This document shows positions 33,301-43,013 of a stretch of DNA of 43,670 bases, in pieces. A model generated the notes under the pieces. The model had not been told where the DNA came from. It searched no databases and saw only the letters and a list, made by a program, of their open reading frames with translations. Source of the stretch: CAIVSN01 sp040383945 (GTDB lineage Bacteria > Patescibacteriota > Gracilibacteria > BD1-5 > UBA2023); the NCBI GenBank assembly GCA_040383945.1, contig JBEICN010000004.1, forward strand, positions 1 to 43,670. Reading direction: 5' to 3'. Position 1 is the stretch's first letter. Each line of letters opens with the position of its first letter. Made by a program: the position numbers and the translations under genes.

Positions 33301-34873
33301 GCGCTAGTCGGCGATTGACTTCAAATTTGACGGATTCTTGGTCCTTCGCATAGTTCTCTATGGACTTACGAACCGTTTCCACTTCTTTGACAGTTTGTTC
33401 AAGAGTAGTCGCGAGTGTGTTATACTGAGTCAATGCTTCTTTGATCGAAGAACTTTTCGCTTGAATAACTTCAAGATTATCTGTGGGAATGGGCTTTGGA
33501 TTGCCTCATTTTTGAGCTTCTAAAGCATTTCGAATATTTTTGAGCCCTTGTTCTACCCCGTTTTTTTGTTTTTGGAGTGCTGCTACATATACGGCATCAT
33601 TATGATATACCTCCACGGGTCTTCGAAATACTCTTGCAAATCATTCTGCAATCTTGGTAATATCTCTTGTAGCAAAGTTTTGAGCAAGAGAAAGTCGCAT
33701 TTCGTCTCGATTCTTTCAATCGAGATGTGAAACTGTCCGATCAAGAATACCTTCTAAAAGATGGTTCCACCTTTGGAGGTGAAGCGTATTTTGAGTGTTA
33801 ATAGCCTGAGCGAGACTCTCAGCACTTCGTGTTATTTCAGATTTTGTTCTTGGTATAGTGGATTCGAGCTCGGTAACTTTCTGTCGAAGCAATCCCAGGT
33901 CATCAGTGTGTTTGATAACCTTACCATTTTTAACATATGGAAATTCATATGCCGGAAACTCCATCTTGGCATTCCCGAGATACATCATCTGATGGGTGTT
34001 GGGATGTTCTCGACTACCAGCGCTTCGATAACGACTAAAGCGGTAAGAAGTCGACATATAACTACCTGGAACTCCATTTTTATCCAAATGCTCTCAGAGT
34101 TCATGCACCAGCTGATCATACTCTGATCGTTTTTCTGCTGAAACGGGAATTCCTGCTTGTTGCGCAAGCTTTGGATCTGTAGCTCGTGCGAGCCCATCAA
34201 ACTTTCGAACATATCAGATTTTCTCGAGCTCTACTTGAACCACCCAAGCATCGATATTTGGCTTGAGAACATACGCGCGCTCCTTGGAACTTCTGTCACG
34301 ATTGTTTACACGAAGATAATCGAGACGACGAAGCATATGAATACAGGCAACATCACCACGGTTACGCTCATCGATGATGGGTGGCAATTTGGGATCCATG
34401 GATCTCTCCTGCTCACGAATAAATCCAGATAGAAATCTTTCACTGGAAATGGTACTCGGACTTCGATCAAAAATTTTTCATTCTATATCATGCCTCAAGA
34501 GATTGATCGTACCCGAGGCGATAGCTCGATTTAATTCAACGGTCTTTGCGTATTGTCGTACAGCTAGGATTTCTGCATCAAGCTGAGATTTCATTCACTT
34601 TTTTGGCACCAATATAGTATCCCCTTCTCGAATGATTACTTGAGCACGCTTCCCTTTTGGCTCATACTTGGTACTTGCTTCTGGATCAATAAGCCGATTA
34701 ATTGCAAGTAGATCTGTGTAGCCTGGAAGCTCATTAGCACGAGCTATCGCATCGAGTGTATCACCACGGCGAATAGTGTATGGTTCAACCAAATGGGTAA
34801 TAGCAGACTTGAATTGTTCTCGTCTGGTTTGTGGAACTTCTCCAGTGGTAAAACTTAAACTTTGGTTTTCCAT
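30377..34873 (-). CDS. giant LysM-domain protein, 1498 residues
   Basis: A single table-25 frame from ATG 34873 to TAA 30377-30379, checked across the joints; all internal interruptions are UGA. Residues 32-91 are a LysM domain (PYTIRRGDTLDAIARANEL ... IREGDTILVPKK), which binds glycan strands. I recognise nothing in the remaining 1400 residues; they are rich in Arg, Glu and Lys, with long predicted helices (for example around 33245-33433, EQTVKEVETVRKSIENYAK). No signal peptide or membrane helix is visible, so either export is non-classical or LysM has an internal role. It has its own promoter and follows the TelA/GSP operon on the same strand. Confidence 0.8.
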
Positions 34874-34899
34874 GATTATCTTAAGAGCATGTCGCTTTT

Positions 34900-34928
34900 A
34901 TCCTACTGTATTTGGGAGTTAATTGCAA
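34900..34928 (-). promoter_or_regulatory. promoter of the LysM giant gene
   Basis: Minus-strand TTGCAA (34923-34928) and TAGGAT (34900-34905) with 17-base spacing, 26 bases before the ATG at 34873. Confidence 0.45.
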
Positions 34929-35132
34929 AAAACGGAGGGTGGTGAGAAAAAAGCCCACCTCATAGTAGAATACTAACAAAACATGGAGATGAAATCGTAT
35001 GCGGGGTTAAACATCCCCCCTAGTATGTATACAGAAAAATATCCAAGAAAAACGATTGAGTACGCTAAGGGAATTGTTGGAATCAACTGAAGGATAGTTG
35101 TCCAAGAAAACAGATCTTCTTATCATTACCTC

Positions 35133-36299
35133 CTACTGTAACCATGAAATCGCATCGTTCATCAAGCCAGGTTTTTTTGCATTTTCAACGAGTGGATATT
35201 TTCGTATCTCACTAGTTTTCATGACCACTGTAACTATGCGAAGATCCCAGTCAATTTCGATACTTGCCAGGTCTTGCGCGGTAGAAAGTTCCACATATGC
35301 AATGTTGTTCGAATTCTTGTCGATAATCGTGGCCTCCTCATCTCATTCTTTCATTACGAAAATCGGTTGCCCCCCCTGCTTTTTAACAAACAGAAGGTCA
35401 GAGAAGTATCGAATTTTTCACTTTTCTGAGTCGGAAATTATCGTTTTTTTAGCATCAACAAGAAATACGCCATTGTCATTTTTTCCGACGATCACGTCCG
35501 CATCTGTATCCTCAAAATACCGCACAAATTCAAAATCATTCTTCTTTCATTCCGGCTTACCATATGCAATGTGACCGGAAGCATCTATATAACATTCTCT
35601 CTTGTCACATAGTGTCATTATTATGGTTCCATTTCCATCGAGAGTCCATGTTTCAACTTCAGAATCATCACCGAAATCCAAAGTTTCGCTCACTCGAGAA
35701 AAATTATCTACAAAATACCATATTGGCTCATCTTCTGAACTCGTCTTGTCCTCTATGAGGAGAATGAAATGCTGTCCGCCTTTTTCATCGTCATACGAAC
35801 GAAAACCATAGTAGTCAAAAAAACGATCGATGTATTTTGGGATATTGGCATCTGCTCGTAGTATTAATGGGTAAAAGTACTCTTCATCGAACTTCAAAAA
35901 ATACTCGTAATATCCAAGCGGAGTGAGCTCTTTTTTGTCTCAGTCTGGCTCGATCCCCCATTCAGTCGATCAAAAGTTTTCATAGTAGCGTAGCTGTTCT
36001 CCAACTCGTGCGATAACTTTGGGGTCTCAATCGATAATTTTGATAAGGTAAATATTGTTAACTTGAAAAGAGAAAGATTCTCCGGTGTCGACATTGATAA
36101 TATCGGTATAGGAAATGGATAGTCCAAAAAGATTTTTTGATTCTTTGTAACCGAGAATAAAAGAAGCCTTGGAATCTGAGAGCTCTATTGTGGCGGCATC
36201 GTAAATTATAGGACGCATATCCCCATCGATCTTTCCATCAGGATACCAGACGGCGCTGTATTCCCCTACGGTGCGATTTTTTATTGAAACGGTGATCAT
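35133..36299 (-). CDS. unrecognised last gene of the TelA/GSP operon, 388 residues
   Basis: A soluble, beta-rich, acidic protein. It opens with short strands (MITVSIKNRTVGEYSAVWY) and later has repeats of a strand-turn pattern around YFVDNFSRVSET, WTLDGNGTIIMT and CYIDASGHIAYG. DUF4178-type proteins often accompany DUF350 and GSP-synthase genes, but I cannot see their signature here. It starts seven bases after the stop of the GSP-synthase-like gene and is surely in its operon. UGA at 35547, 35940 and 36027 read as Gly; the stop is TAG 35133-35135. Confidence 0.65.
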
Positions 36300-36306
36300 A
36301 GATAAT

Positions 36307-37473
36307 TTAATTACGAATATACGATAATGTTACCCTTGAATCCTCATCGGCAGTAGTAAGTTTTTTTTGCTTTCTGGCACATACCGATATTCCTGTTTGG
36401 AAGTTGGAAAATGCACCGAGAACGAGGAAGTTTCCTGTATCATCACAGGACTTCGGATAAATTCTCTCTTGAAAAATAAATTCATCAACCTTGTCGATAT
36501 TTGTGGCGAATGAATCAAGGTATATTTGCCGGCCATATCTCCCGAATCTCCATTTTGCAATCCAACCCTCTGAACGCTCTGGCTCTTTTCTGAGCGTCAT
36601 CGGAATATGCCTTTTGATAGTTTCTTGCTCCTCTTTGGTAAATAATTCGAGATTCTCCCAGATAATGGCAAATATTCGCTTATCTTGGAGGAGCATGCTT
36701 GACAATGGATTTCTTATAATAACTTTCTTGGATTCAACGAGCTTAAAGAAATCCACCGCAAAATCAACATCCGTGAGCATAAATTCAAATGGGAAGAAAT
36801 TCAATATGACATCGATGGGAACTCCTTTCATCGTAAAGTGAGAATCTCAAATAATATGGGACTCGTAAATATCAGAAATCACGATATTTTCCGCTCCGAA
36901 AATATCTGAAAGCATATCCTTGTAATCGTTTGCCATGATAAAATCCTCATCGTCAAACGAATGAGACAAAAGAATTCCAAGTTTCTTCTCACGGAATGGG
37001 CTAAATACGCTTTGTATGTGTTGAACAAAAGAATCTGCAGGATTATACAGCTCGGAAGGACACAGGTGTTTTGCTAAGTGGTAAGATTCTGTTATCAGCC
37101 CCGGGGTATTGGAGTTTGTTTCCAGAAATTTATAATTCCCATCTTTGCTGTCAATAATTACATCATATCTCGCAAGAAAAAAATCTTTTACGCTAAAATG
37201 CCTCGGGAAATATTTGAGCAGAGGTCCAAACTCAGGTAGGTTCTGCTCAATTTCTTGTTGAGAAACATCGTATGCCTTGATAAAAACAGCATTCACTTTT
37301 TCTACAATAGAGAGAAATTCATCCCACTCTTCGCGAGAAAATACAAATACTGAATCGTAATCGATGTAACGAAAATAATCCTCTTCCAAATGAGAAATTC
37401 CATACTTCTCTGAAAAGAATTTTTGAAAATAATCTTTGTTACAAGATGGAGAATAGGTTTCGAGCTTGGGCAC
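36307..37473 (-). CDS. glutathionylspermidine-synthase-like ATP-grasp ligase
   Basis: A 388-residue protein resembling the C-terminal synthetase domain of glutathionylspermidine synthase (YjfC/YgiC type, PF03738). Supporting features are ARYDVIIDSKDGNYKFLETNSNTPG (RYD at 102-104, LETN at 117-120, the family's R-x-D ... LE-x-N core), RNPLSSMLLQDKRIF near the nucleotide site, and RSEGWIAKWRFGRYG in place of the GREG loop. Such enzymes form an amide bond between a peptide carboxylate and an amine, with ATP. The stand-alone YjfC-type proteins do not have a proven substrate. GTG at 37473 is the start, three bases after the upstream gene. The RSEG loop deviates from GREG. Confidence 0.75.
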
Positions 37474-37476
37474 TTT

Positions 37477-37776
37477 TTATTTTGATTTAGAATATTGTGA
37501 GAGCCCACGCACATAAAGAACGATGAGAATGATCCAGAAAAATGGGGTAAAAAAAATATATCCAAGAATTAGAGAAATACTCCCAATAAAAATGGAAAGT
37601 CCAGATAAATTTCACGTGAATAATCAGGGTCTAGACGCGTAAAAAATAAACGGTATAGAACTTATGATGAAAAGAACGAAAAGCATCGAGTTTTGAGAAA
37701 TCACGAGTCATACAAGTGTCAGCACCGTAAGAATAGAGCTGGTCGGAGTGAAGTATTGTTTTATGTAATCGAGCAT
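37477..37776 (-). CDS. small membrane protein, 99 residues
   Basis: A compact protein of about four hydrophobic segments (SILTVLTLVGLVIS, MLFVLFIISSIPFIFYA, LSIFIGSISLILGYIFF, FFWIILIVLYV) with a basic C-terminal tail. It lies inside the TelA operon, 33 bases after the preceding stop and three before the ligase start. UGA codons at its conserved-looking turns (RPG, FTG) read as Gly. No family recognised. Confidence 0.65.
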
Positions 37777-37809
37777 ATTTGGAAGTGTATCAGATAATTC
37801 ATCTTGAAA

Positions 37810-39119
37810 TTAACCCCCTCATCTTGAAAATCCACCTCATCCAAACGACCGTACGACACTTGAAGAAGAATCACTGTTGGAAGATCTTGACACGGAACTC
37901 CCATTCGAAGAAGATCTTGACACGGAACCCCCATTCGAAGACGAGCCGCCTCCGTAATAACTCGAACTGGAATTTTGAGGGATGCTTGCCATATATGATT
38001 TAAGTGATTTTCATACAAAATCTGCATCCGTAGAAACAAAAGAAATAAAAAGTACCGGTAATAATATCAAGTAAGGAACTATCTTCTTGTGGTTATTTGG
38101 ATCAAAATCATTTTGCAATCGGACTGAGGTTTTTATGTTGGAAGAAGGAATGTTGGAGGAGTGTTTTAGATTTCAGATAACGGTATTTGCAGCTCGTGAC
38201 TCAATTTCTGATCGATACTTCGCATACTCAGAATTCTTATCCAGCAAGTAAGTCTCGTAGGCTCCTACAAAAACTGGCTGTTTCAAAATCGAAATATGCT
38301 CTCGTCGGAAAGTAATTTCTGCCCCCTGCTGTTTCAAAAGATTTTCATAGGAAAGTGTTCCAACTCCTGACTCTGTATCAGCATCCATACATATAATTTG
38401 CGATATCTCTTTCTTTTTTAAGAAATCAACATCTGGATATTTGTCAATTCGATACACCACTTTCGATTCTTTGAGACCAATTTGAGCCTTAAGATAGGGA
38501 TCTATGGTATGAAAGGCGTACTGAGGCATCTTATTGTTTTCTTCAAAAATCAGATAGACATTTTGCATTCACGAAGTGAGGGTGGCTCATTTGACATACT
38601 CAATAATCTTTTGCATTTCTGATTGAAGGTATGGAGATTCCTTGCTGGCAGTCAGATACAGATATGCTTCAAATGATTTTGAATAGGAATTTACCGAAGG
38701 GTGAGTTAAAAACGAATACGCAACATTGTTATAACCAAGGCCACGAAAAACCTCTCAGACTATTACGAGCATTATGGGATCAAGAGCAATCACTGTGAGA
38801 AGCTGCTTGGACGAAGCGTCTTTAAGTTTTCACAATATACTTTCAGAGATTTCCGCAGCAGAATCAAAAAGAGGTCCCCAGTCTATGTTTTCAAGAAATA
38901 GTTCTGGAGTTTTATAGTAACGTATGATTTCGGAAACCCGTCAAAACTCACCTTTGAAATACGCTTTAAAATCAGGATCTCAACTATAATCATAAGCATA
39001 ATGTTCTTTGTCAGAAAAACCTTCCCCTTGATCTTCTTACTCTTAAAAGGATTTTTATCGGGATGCTTTTCCAAGAAATCGTGTGCGTCTTTTGCTATGG
39101 CAAAACGTTCCATATTCAT
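37810..39119 (-). CDS. membrane-anchored operon protein with Ser/Gly tail; apparent -1 frameshift near its start
   Basis: The main frame (39036 to TAA 37810-37812, about 408 residues) has no ATG at its beginning; a TAA in that frame lies at 39037-39039. An ATG frame starting at 39119, three bases after the DUF350 stop, supplies the N-terminus (MNMERFAIAKDAHDFLEKH) and joins the main frame if one base is re-read between about 39012 and 39044. The main part is a soluble domain of mixed composition (VALDPIML-like strands, FRREHISILKQPVFVG), then one membrane helix (PYLILLPVLFISFVS) and a low-complexity tail with two copies of SRSSSNG and a final GGGGFSRGG. Family unknown. The shift may be an assembly error, decay or programmed. 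Confidence 0.6.
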
Positions 39120-39122
39120 ACA

Positions 39123-39587
39123 TTAATATGCATAAAGGGATACAGATATAATCAGTCCCATTGCGATCAGGAGTCATTCAATAATCTTTCCCAATGTTAC
39201 ATTTTGGTCTGCTATGATTTCTTTCTCAAGAGGAAGAATTTTGGAAAGAATAACAAGAGTGCACTGGAGCAATAGTATCCCAAATATTCCGAATGCTATA
39301 ACACTCAGAATGGAGTCGAAGAATTTTTGCCAACTCACCCCATGTTCCATGGTAATTCCGAGGAAATATATTACCGAGGAAGTCATGATACCTTGACTGA
39401 GAAGCTGTCAACGGAGTATGTGGCCGAGAGCATCATTTTGGGTAACCAATGTTTCTGCTTTTGCATCAAATGGGGTGATTTTTTCAAATATCCAGAAGTT
39501 ACATACAAAAAGCAGGGCTGCCACCAGAAGGTAGGCACATCCAGAAAGTACTCCATACATTCCTGGAAAAGTAGTAAGAATATCCAT
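39123..39587 (-). CDS. DUF350 (YjfL-type) integral membrane protein
   Basis: A 154-residue protein with two copies of the DUF350 unit: a hydrophobic helix, then FEKITPFDAKAETLVTQNDALG in the first half and LSKILPLEKEIIADQNVTLG in the second, each followed by another helix (VIYFLGI, LLIAMGLIISVSL). The repeated K-I-x-P-x-(10)-N-x-(1)-LG pattern is diagnostic. Function is unknown, but the family is repeatedly found beside GSP-synthase-like ligases and phage-shock-like proteins in envelope-stress clusters. It is coupled to both neighbours (1 and 3 bases). A UGA at 39174-39176 reads as Gly. Confidence 0.85.
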
Positions 39588-39588
39588 A

Positions 39589-40296
39589 TTATGAAAGAAT
39601 AGAAATAAAGTGTTCTATTTGCAAACGAACAGCCTCCATCTGCCTGAGGAGCATCTTTTTCACTTCATCTTGGCGCTCTTTTGAAAGTAGCAGGTTTTCA
39701 GAAAAACCTGGACTACCTGGGATAGTATTATTATTCAAAAGAGCTTGAATAGCAACTTCTCACCGATCCAGATGTAGAGCGTTTTTTAGAAGTGAAAAAT
39801 AGAGGTACAGCGAATAGTCTAAAAATTTTTTGTTTTTATCGCTTCATGGGTGATCGAGATCAAATTCAGTGAGGGCTTTTGGATCTTGTTTTGCTCATTT
39901 TACATAAGAAGCTATGTGAAAATTTCGATCGATATCAAGAAAAAACGCATCATGAAAGACATTCGCAAAAAATTTTACCACATCGTCGAGAAAAGACTCA
40001 ATAAAACGCTTTTCGAGTTTCATATCTTCGAGCTCAAAATTGGCTAAGCCCACGGGTAGAAAATCGAAATTCGAGAAATTCGTACGAAATGAGAATGTGA
40101 TCTTTGCAAGACCATGAGATTCTTGAAAAACAATATTCCTGAATGTTCCACTATCATGCTCCGATCGCAAAAAAGACACTCATGAATTCACACTGTAATC
40201 CATGAGCATCTCCTGAACCTTTCGAAATTTATCTGCTATTTGTTCTGTCTTCTCGAAAGGTGTCTTAAATATACATATTTCAGCAATGGAACGCAT
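39589..40296 (-). CDS. unrecognised operon protein, 235 residues
   Basis: A soluble protein, second gene of the TelA operon (16 bases after telA, one base before DUF350). It starts MRSIAEICIFKTPFEKTEQI, has a Phe-rich central part (NFSNFDFLPVGLANFELED, VVKFFANVFHDAFFLD) and a charged C-terminal helix (LSKERQDEVKKMLLRQMEA). YjfI-type (DUF2170) proteins occupy a comparable position in related clusters, but I see no clear match. UGA at 39760, 39844 and 39895 read as Gly. Confidence 0.65.
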
Positions 40297-40312
40297 AGAA
40301 TTATGAATTACA

Positions 40313-41413
40313 CTATTCTGATAGCTCTTTTGCTAATTCTTCTTGTCCTTTTGCGGAAATAGTCTTTATTCCCTCGAGCTTGATCTTGGCCTCTGCAAAG
40401 AGTTTTCCCTCCGCTTCGGCTTCATTCTTGATCTGCGCGCGATATGATTCGATTTGATCGAAGTGATTCTTGAGCTTGGTAACATTCTCGATAAATACCG
40501 AGGTCGAAAGCACCGGCTTTGAAGAAAGTTCTTCGGACTTGCGAGAGCTTTCGATTGCTTTATCAGTGAGCTCAGAAGACATTTTATCAATCGTTGATCC
40601 CATAACATTGATTGCCTTGAGACTTGCATCGAGAGCCTTTTGTGAAGAGCTTTCAATGAGTGCAGTGGAGAGAAGCGTCTTAAATATCGGACGACTAGAA
40701 CTCATGGCAAGTGAGAGCTTCGATGCAGAATCCAATCTCATAAGGAGTCGCTTTCTCGCCATTTCGAGATTTCCTATCAGAACGACAAGATTGGACTGGA
40801 AATACTCAACATTTCTCAAAAACATTTCGTACTTCACCTTCTCATCTTCTGCGGTTACTTCAGCATATTTTGCGGTATACTCCTCAATTTTACGAGCCAA
40901 GAATTCCTTGTATGCAACCACCTTACCCAAGTTTGCCTCGATCCCTTCCAAAAATTGTTTCTGAAGATCAATCGATGTATTCAGGGAGCTATTCGCTTGG
41001 TCAAATCCTGAAAAGATAACCTGAATCTTTCCCTCAAGCGTCTTAAGATTAAAACTTGCATCGTCCCATCTTTGATCGAGAGATTTGGCAAGTGTTCCAA
41101 TAAGAGGAATCGACTTCGCCACCTTCATTACTACTCCGTCATTGTCAATGATTTCCTTGTATACGGATTGCACCGAAGTATTCATCTTTGTAAGCTCATC
41201 CGACACATTCATAATCGGGTCGCCATCGATAATACTCGCGGTCTGTGTGATGATAGAATCAAGGGGTGCAGTGATTTTTTCTCCAAGAGATCGAAAGTCT
41301 TTTGCCTCTTGAAAAGCTTTTTCTACCTCCTGTTGCTCTACAACTCAGAGTGGAATTGCAGTTGTATCGATCAACGCTGTATCCTTGGGATCTCGAACTT
41401 GTATGTCTGCCAT
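40313..41413 (-). CDS. TelA-family protein (toxic-anion-resistance / envelope-stress type)
   Basis: A 366-residue, mostly helical protein. After an N-terminal segment (MADIQVRDPKDTALID) it has the TelA-type progression: SIPLIGTLAKSLDQRW (like the family's IP..g..i...f..y), a coiled stretch LEGKIQVIFSGFDQ, the ALxxxxxxLxxLEANL-like IDLQKQFLEGIEANLG, and the long VLIGNLEMARKRLLMRLD helix, ending in ISAKGQEELAKELSE. TelA/KlaA proteins were first linked to tellurite resistance and are now seen as general stress proteins of unknown mechanism. It is the first gene of a seven-gene operon; the start at 41413 follows a good promoter by 34 bases. Confidence 0.75.
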
Positions 41414-41446
41414 TTGTGTGTGTTTAGGAAATAAATAGACTCAAAA

Positions 41447-41474
41447 AGTATGTTTGAAAATTCTTCAAATGCAA
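41447..41474 (-). promoter_or_regulatory. promoter of the TelA/DUF350/GSP operon
   Basis: Minus-strand TTGCAT (41469-41474) and CATACT (41447-41452) with 16-base spacing, 33 bases before the telA-like ATG. No other convincing promoter was seen before any of the six genes downstream. Confidence 0.45.
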
Positions 41475-41612
41475 TTACTTGATGTTTACATATGCATTTT
41501 TTATTCAAAAATTCACGACATATTTACTTTGTTTTGCCTATTGTTTTAGCGTATCTTATGATTGCTTGAAATTCAAATTTAACTTGAGAAATACATATTC
41601 TAAAATAATAAC

Positions 41613-41680
41613 GACCACCTTATGAGAAAAATAGAGTAAATGGATGCATGAAGAAACATTTACATATTAATCAGGTGGTC
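41613..41680. repeat. 8-bp perfect inverted repeat with 52-base loop
   Basis: GACCACCT (41613-41620) and AGGTGGTC (41673-41680) are exact inverse complements. The GC-rich arms stand out in an AT-rich gap. It may be the closing stem of a small structured RNA or a pair of protein sites. Confidence 0.4.
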
Positions 41681-41786
41681 TATGAACAATTTTACTTAAT
41701 CTTGAGAGCCTTGTTTTCATGCAAATCCAAAACTAGTTAAAAAAAACATCACAAAAACATTCGTGAGCCAATTCGTGTAATTGATA

Positions 41787-41830
41787 GATTATGTCAGATT
41801 ATCAAATTTTTCCGCGGTGTGGGTGTATGG
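41787..41830 (-). repeat. 44-base direct repeat, copy 1, downstream of hydrolase gene
   Basis: Aligns without gaps to 43014-43057, with 35 of 44 positions identical by my count and a shared core ATTATCAAATTTTT. Both copies lie on the same orientation a short distance after the stop codon of a minus-strand gene. Confidence 0.55.
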
Positions 41831-41868
41831 CTTTGGATAGTGAGAAAGCAATGAATTAAGATAGATAT

Positions 41869-42564
41869 TTAAAAATTTTCAGAAAAAAACTTAGCTGTTT
41901 CGGTACATAAAATCCTATTCCCATTCTCATCATCAAATGAATGGCCCGATCCTTCGATACGAACAATCCGATTGTTTGGGTTTGAAAAATGCGAGATGAG
42001 AATCTCGGAATTTGAGACTGAGACACTTTGATCGTTTAAACCGTGAATCAAAATGATCGGGGAACTCACTTTTTCCAGATCGCATGAGATCATCCGAAAA
42101 TCATCCACTGAAGTTATGGATCCGTAATTTTCATCGGAAAGCGATTCTATGGTGTCTTCATCTCAAATGAATACAGCTGGTGCCAAGAATCCCATACACT
42201 CAAAACGGTTGGATAAATCGAAGGATAGCAATCTCAATCAGCCAAAACTCTTTCAGATAGCTCAGTGTCTGGAATTCGGAAATCGTGCATCGAGAAATTC
42301 AAGGGCACTCGCTATGTCGACATGATCATCTTCTAAGGAAAATTGTTCAAATTTCCCTTGTTCACGATAACACCGATATTCAAATCTTACGAAATGGAAT
42401 CCGGCATTGGCAAAAGCATTTGCCAGTCCGTCTGTTTTCTGAGAAATGGCATTTCCGCTCACTCAAGGAAAATAAAGTACAAATTTCGAGCTCTTGTGTT
42501 GTGGAAAATCTACCCTCATTTGCAAGGTTGATCACTCGGATGGAAAGTGAAATATCTCGTGCAT
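41869..42564 (-). CDS. alpha/beta hydrolase
   Basis: A 231-residue single-domain hydrolase. The nucleophile elbow is GKSFGG (G-x-S-x-G); its first Gly is the UGA 42253-42255. The catalytic acid is the Asp of LIHGLNDQSV, and the His is in EGSGHSFDD. VLYFPGVSGNA near the N-terminus supplies the oxyanion loop. Without UGA as Gly the protein falls into unusable pieces. Similar small hydrolases (dienelactone-hydrolase-like, KANL3/Tex30-like) have varied or unknown substrates. The ATG at 42564 comes nine bases after a TATAAT box. It stands alone between two gene-poor stretches. Confidence 0.85.
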
Positions 42565-42574
42565 TTTTTATGAG

Positions 42575-42580
42575 ATTATA
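42575..42580 (-). promoter_or_regulatory. -10 element of the hydrolase gene
   Basis: A perfect minus-strand TATAAT at 42575-42580, ten bases before the ATG. No clear -35 at normal spacing. The leader would be only a few bases long. Confidence 0.4.
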
Positions 42581-42831
42581 TACTAAAAAGCTCTCGTCAT
42601 AGTACAAAAAACCTTATCAAATGCAACTTGGTGGGACTCCCCTCCTAGCTTTATTCGTCAGGCAGCGCTCGGCCGAAAGCTCCATCAAGGAGCTTTCTAT
42701 TTCTCCGCTCGAGCAAATTTTACACAATACCAAAATCATTTCGCGCTTCGAAATACCTCACGGTCTCGTCCCAACAATCAATTTCAGTATTTGCCACATA
42801 AAAATCCCTATCGGGGTTATTTAGTGACAAA

Positions 42832-42851
42832 TGGTGGACCTGGTGGGACTC
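42832..42851 (-). other. tRNA 3'-end fragment
   Basis: On the minus strand the segment reads as the end of a T-loop (GAGT), T-stem 3' strand (CCCAC), acceptor 3' strand and a terminal CCA. The matching T-stem 5' strand and the rest of a tRNA are missing upstream. The 11 bases TGGTGGGACTC (+ strand) recur at 42629-42639. Confidence 0.4.
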
Positions 42852-42913
42852 TTCCTCGCCGGCTGAATGCCGGTTTCGGACGCGGAGGTCGGACGACCAA
42901 TCGTGGTCGCCCT

Positions 42914-42930
42914 AAAATCCTTCGGATTTT
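42914..42930 (+). terminator. short perfect hairpin followed by T run
   Basis: Seven-base perfect stem AAAATCC/GGATTTT with a TTC loop, running into T. Its right arm can instead be disrupted by pairing CTTCGGAT (42920-42927) with ATCCGAAG (42951-42958), an alternative 8-bp stem. Confidence 0.4.
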
Positions 42931-42963
42931 TCCTCCGTACTCGTCCCCCCATCCGAAGTCCAA

Positions 42964-43008
42964 GAGAAAACAAAACCACCTCGCTCGGGGTGGTTTTTTG
43001 GTTTTCTC
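42964..43008. terminator. strong bidirectional terminator-like hairpin
   Basis: Inner stem AAAACCACC (42972-42980) with GGTGGTTTT (42989-42997), loop of eight; outer stem GAGAAAAC (42964-42971) with GTTTTCTC (43001-43008), separated by a three-base bulge. T runs lie on both sides, so it can end transcription of the toxin gene (minus strand) as well as anything arriving on the plus strand. Confidence 0.65.
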
Positions 43009-43013
43009 TGGTG

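Larger units (their letters stand above)
41414..41868. other. 455-base AT-rich gap between hydrolase and TelA genes
   Basis: It holds the operon promoter (41447-41474), one long-range inverted repeat (41613-41680) and one copy of a 44-base direct repeat (41787-41830). A 38-residue frame at 41492-41608 (+) with a hydrophobic stretch is open but has no support. I see no tRNA or other known RNA. Confidence 0.6.

Noticed and set aside
37860..37960. Two tandem copies of a short repeat (AGATCTTGACACGGAAC type), as a possible CRISPR or regulatory array
   Set aside because: They encode the repeated Ser/Gly tail of the 37810-39119 protein, only two copies exist and there are no spacers.
40470..40964. 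164-residue open frame on the plus strand
   Set aside because: It is the antisense shadow of the TelA-like gene, whose family features are clear on the other strand.
41492..41608. 38-residue frame with a hydrophobic stretch in the gap above the TelA promoter
   Set aside because: No promoter placed for it, no homology I recognise, and AT-rich gaps often give such frames.
42832..42905. A complete tRNA gene on the minus strand
   Set aside because: Only the last 20 bases fit. The T-stem 5' strand, anticodon arm and D-arm cannot be formed from the adjoining sequence.
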